A DNA stretch of 15,491 nt from CAMBDR01 sp046597185 (lineage in GTDB: Bacteria; Pseudomonadota; Gammaproteobacteria; Burkholderiales; Burkholderiaceae_D), in contig JBKJLF010000773.1 in assembly GCA_046597185.1 (NCBI GenBank), forward strand, positions 1 to 15,491, written 5' to 3'. The position numbers and the translations under genes were made by a program. Positions 13,242 to 15,491 of this stretch are shown here, piece after piece. The notes beneath the pieces were generated by a model. It made no database searches and was not told the origin of the DNA. It worked only from the letters and a program-made list of their open reading frames with translations. Position 1 is the stretch's first letter; each line of letters opens with the position of its first letter.

Positions 13242-15491
13242 ATGACCATGCCCTCCACCATCCGTTTGCTAGCCCAGGACAACAACCAGCGCGGCGATTT
13301 GTTCACCCGCCTGATCAAGGATTTATTCTTCGCCTTGGGGTATGACGATCTTCAACTGGACGTACACAAAACCGGGCGCGAGCTTGATATTCAAGGCCAG
13401 CATCGGCATGAACCTCGGCGCGTGGTGGCGGAATGCAAGGCGCATCAAAAAAAGATGGGCGGTGCTGAGCTAAACAAGTTTTTGGGTGTGTTGACACGCG
13501 AGCGGGGGCGCACCAAAGACCGCGAGGTGGCCGGGTATTTTGTGTCGCTGGGCGGCTTTGCCGGGTCTGCGCGGGAACAAGAGCAAGATTCTGACCACAA
13601 TCGTGTGATTTTGCTGGATGCCGAGAATGTGATTGCCGAACTAGCGCGCAGCAAGGTGTTAATTGGCCTGAGTGAAGCTTACGATAAAGCGGGCGAGTGC
13701 CGACAGATTTGCCAGCACGGGCAAGCTGGGCCAAGCACCTCGGCAGAATGCGATGGCGCGGAACTGTTGGGCACAAGGCTCGGCTATGTCTGGGCGATTT
13801 TTTATGCCCACAACAAGCAGCGCAGCCACTTTGCGCTGATTCATGCCGATGGCACGCCGCTGGCGCAAGAAGTGGCCGATAGTTTGCTGGCTGAGCAAAC
13901 AGCGGCGGCTGACCCGACATGGGCGCAGGAAGTGAGGGCGTTGACGTATTTGGCCCCAGCCCCACACGACCAAGCGCAACGGGCGGTGGCGGCTGCGGCA
14001 GCAAAGCATTACCGGACGTGGCTGGCGGAAGAATGCGGCTATATGCAGTTGGATGGTTTGCCGACCGATGCCGATTTGGGGGCGTCGCGGCCTAAGTTGG
14101 AGCGCCTGTTTGTGCCATTGAAGGCGCGCAGCGCCGCGCCACCGCCAGCACAGGCGCAGGGTGGCGCTGCTGAAGAGGACGCGCCGACAGCAGAAGTCAT
14201 CGGCGCGCTAATGGGTAAATTCCCACATCTGGCCTTGCTGGCAGCCCCCGGCGGCGGCAAGAGTACCTTGCTCAAACGCTTGGCAACCGCGTATGCCATG
14301 CCAGAACGCCTACCAGAAGTTGCAGACGATTTGCCGCAACGTGCGTTTTTGCCCTTGCTGCTGCGCTGCCGCGACCTGCGCCAACGCGCGCGTGAGCCAA
14401 TTTTGGCGCTGCTGCATCAACTGGCGCAAGCTGCCGCCATGAGCGGGGCGGAAGCCGGGGCGTTTCAATCTAATGTGGATGAGGCTCTGCGCAGCGGCAA
14501 GGTATTGCTGCTGATTGACGGCTTGGATGAATTGTCGAATGAAGCCGACCGCGTGCTGTTTTCGCAAAACCTACGCACCTTTATTGGCATGTTTCCCACC
14601 ATTCATTTACTGTTGACTTCGCGCGAAGCGGGTTTTAGGCTGGTGGCGGGTGTGATTGCAGGTGTGTGCCAGCAAGCTACCCTCGCGCCCTTGGATGAGC
14701 TTGACGTAAAAGATTTATGCCTGCGTTGGCATAGCGAAGTGTATGGCGACAAACCGGACATTCAACAAGCCGCCGCCAGCTTGGCGCAAACGATTTGGGC
14801 CAATGAGCGGATTCGCAAGCTGGCAGAAAACCCGCTGCTGCTAACCACCTTGCTGGTAGTAAAACGCAGCACCCGAGAGCTGCCGCGCAAACGGGCCGAT
14901 TTATACCGCGCAGCCATTAATGTGCTGGTCAAAACCTGGAATACCGAAGGTTATGACGCCATGGATGAAGACGAAACCTTGGCCCAACTCTCGTACATTG
15001 CCTGCGCCATGATGGCGCAAGGCATCCAGCGCATCGGCGGCATCGCCTTGCTTAAATTGCTACAAACCGCCCGCAAAGAACTGGAAGAAGAATTGCGCAA
15101 TACCAGCATAGCCCCGGCAGCGTTTATTCAGCGCATAGAACTGCGCAGCAGCTTGCTGATGCAAACCGGGCACGAAGAGATTGATGAGCAACTGCAACCA
15201 GTGTACGAATTTCGCCATTTGACGTTTCAGGAATACTTAACCGCGCGGGGATTGGTGGAAGAACAGTATCCGGGCAGGCGCGATGCAGTGCCGCTGGAAG
15301 AGCTGTTGGCAAACCATTTTAATGATGAGGGCTGGCGTGAGGTGGTGCCGTTGGCGGCGGTGCTGGCGAAGCGCAAAGCGGAAAAATTGGTGAAATGTTT
15401 GGTTGAGCAATGCGAATTGCTGGAATGGGCTCCTGGTGAAACGCCGAACGTGGTGGGATTGTTGGCGCAATGTGTGGCGGATCAAGTGCAA
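13242..15491 (+). CDS. NACHT STAND NTPase with N-terminal Mrr-like nuclease (3' partial)
   Basis: From ATG 13242 (ATG 13248 is an alternative) the frame stays open for 750 codons to the window edge. Residues ~10-135 form a PD-(D/E)XK nuclease: FTRLIKDLFFALGY, GRELDIQG (Asp49), VVAECKA (Glu64, Lys66). Residues ~140-320 are an unassigned linker. The NACHT NTPase follows: Walker A LAAPGGGKST (333-342), Walker B LLLIDGLDEL (422-431) with the Asp-x-x-Asp-Glu typical of NACHT, LLLTSREAG sensor, NPLLLTTLLV and FRHLTFQEYLTARGLV as winged-helix/NACHT-associated segments. The C-terminal sensor lies beyond the window. This matches bacterial NACHT antiphage proteins with nuclease effectors: sensing triggers oligomerisation and DNA cutting. 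It points away from the minus-strand operon; whether the upstream region contains its promoter is unclear. No stop or frame damage is seen. Confidence 0.88.
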   Translation, partial: MTMPSTIRLLAQDNNQRGDLFTRLIKDLFFALGYDDLQLDVHKTGRELDIQGQHRHEPRRVVAECKAHQKKMGGAELNKFLGVLTRERGRTKDREVAGYFVSLGGFAGSAREQEQDSDHNRVILLDAENVIAELARSKVLIGLSEAYDKAGECRQICQHGQAGPSTSAECDGAELLGTRLGYVWAIFYAHNKQRSHFALIHADGTPLAQEVADSLLAEQTAAADPTWAQEVRALTYLAPAPHDQAQRAVAAAAAKHYRTWLAEECGYMQLDGLPTDADLGASRPKLERLFVPLKARSAAPPPAQAQGGAAEEDAPTAEVIGALMGKFPHLALLAAPGGGKSTLLKRLATAYAMPERLPEVADDLPQRAFLPLLLRCRDLRQRAREPILALLHQLAQAAAMSGAEAGAFQSNVDEALRSGKVLLLIDGLDELSNEADRVLFSQNLRTFIGMFPTIHLLLTSREAGFRLVAGVIAGVCQQATLAPLDELDVKDLCLRWHSEVYGDKPDIQQAAASLAQTIWANERIRKLAENPLLLTTLLVVKRSTRELPRKRADLYRAAINVLVKTWNTEGYDAMDEDETLAQLSYIACAMMAQGIQRIGGIALLKLLQTARKELEEELRNTSIAPAAFIQRIELRSSLLMQTGHEEIDEQLQPVYEFRHLTFQEYLTARGLVEEQYPGRRDAVPLEELLANHFNDEGWREVVPLAAVLAKRKAEKLVKCLVEQCELLEWAPGETPNVVGLLAQCVADQVQ

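Noticed and set aside
13315..14004. Long minus-strand open frame opposite the NACHT gene
   Set aside because: It is low-complexity Pro/Arg/His-rich and is the complement of a GC-rich coding gene with clear nuclease motifs on the other strand.

Overview
The window is an accessory, defence-rich stretch of a Gram-negative, probably betaproteobacterial, chromosome or large mobile island. This assignment rests on gene style, proteobacterial-type toxin-antitoxin pieces and mid-range GC. It is an inference, and no rRNA, tRNA or core operon is present to fix it. I see no transposase, integrase, CRISPR array or tRNA.

Left part (1-3230, + strand): a decayed toxin-antitoxin/abortive-infection neighbourhood. 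Two copies of a segment (1-250 and 2784-3025) each carry the 3' end of a DUF1016/YhcG-type PD-(D/E)XK nuclease gene, a conserved promoter/operator block and the start of a small XRE-family HTH gene. The full-length DUF1016 gene (1805-2866) lies before the second copy. In the first copy the HTH gene continues but is frameshifted, and it overlaps a small conserved partner protein. In the second copy it stops at codon 8. A secreted small protein and the remnant of a YafQ/RelE-type toxin lie between the copies.

Centre left (3322-5793, + strand): an intact 823-aa NLR-like STAND protein with a Mrr-like nuclease (QxK variant), an NB-ARC NTPase and about six kinesin-light-chain-type TPRs. It is probably a phage sensor-effector.

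Centre (5893-12761, - strand): genes in transcription order are a RecQ-family helicase, an N6-adenine DNA methylase with a C-terminal specificity-like domain (two pieces), a P-loop ATPase with winged-helix, zinc-ribbon and HhH-like parts (three pieces), a HEPN-motif protein and a DNA/RNA non-specific endonuclease-like protein. Helicase + methylase + ATPase resembles the Hma type of predicted defence system. The HEPN and beta-beta-alpha-metal nuclease genes look like added effectors. Three single-base frame disruptions split the methylase and the ATPase. They are either decay or sequence error. The methylase carries a 12-bp coding tandem repeat and a 6-bp repeat just upstream, both with potential for length variation.

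Right part (12784-15491): an intergenic region with four 10-bp direct repeats and an internally deleted MOSC-domain remnant. It is followed on the + strand by a second STAND gene: a Mrr-like nuclease fused to a NACHT NTPase, open for 750 codons and running off the window. The two nuclease-STAND sensors therefore bracket the methylase/ATPase operon, giving a compact defence island.
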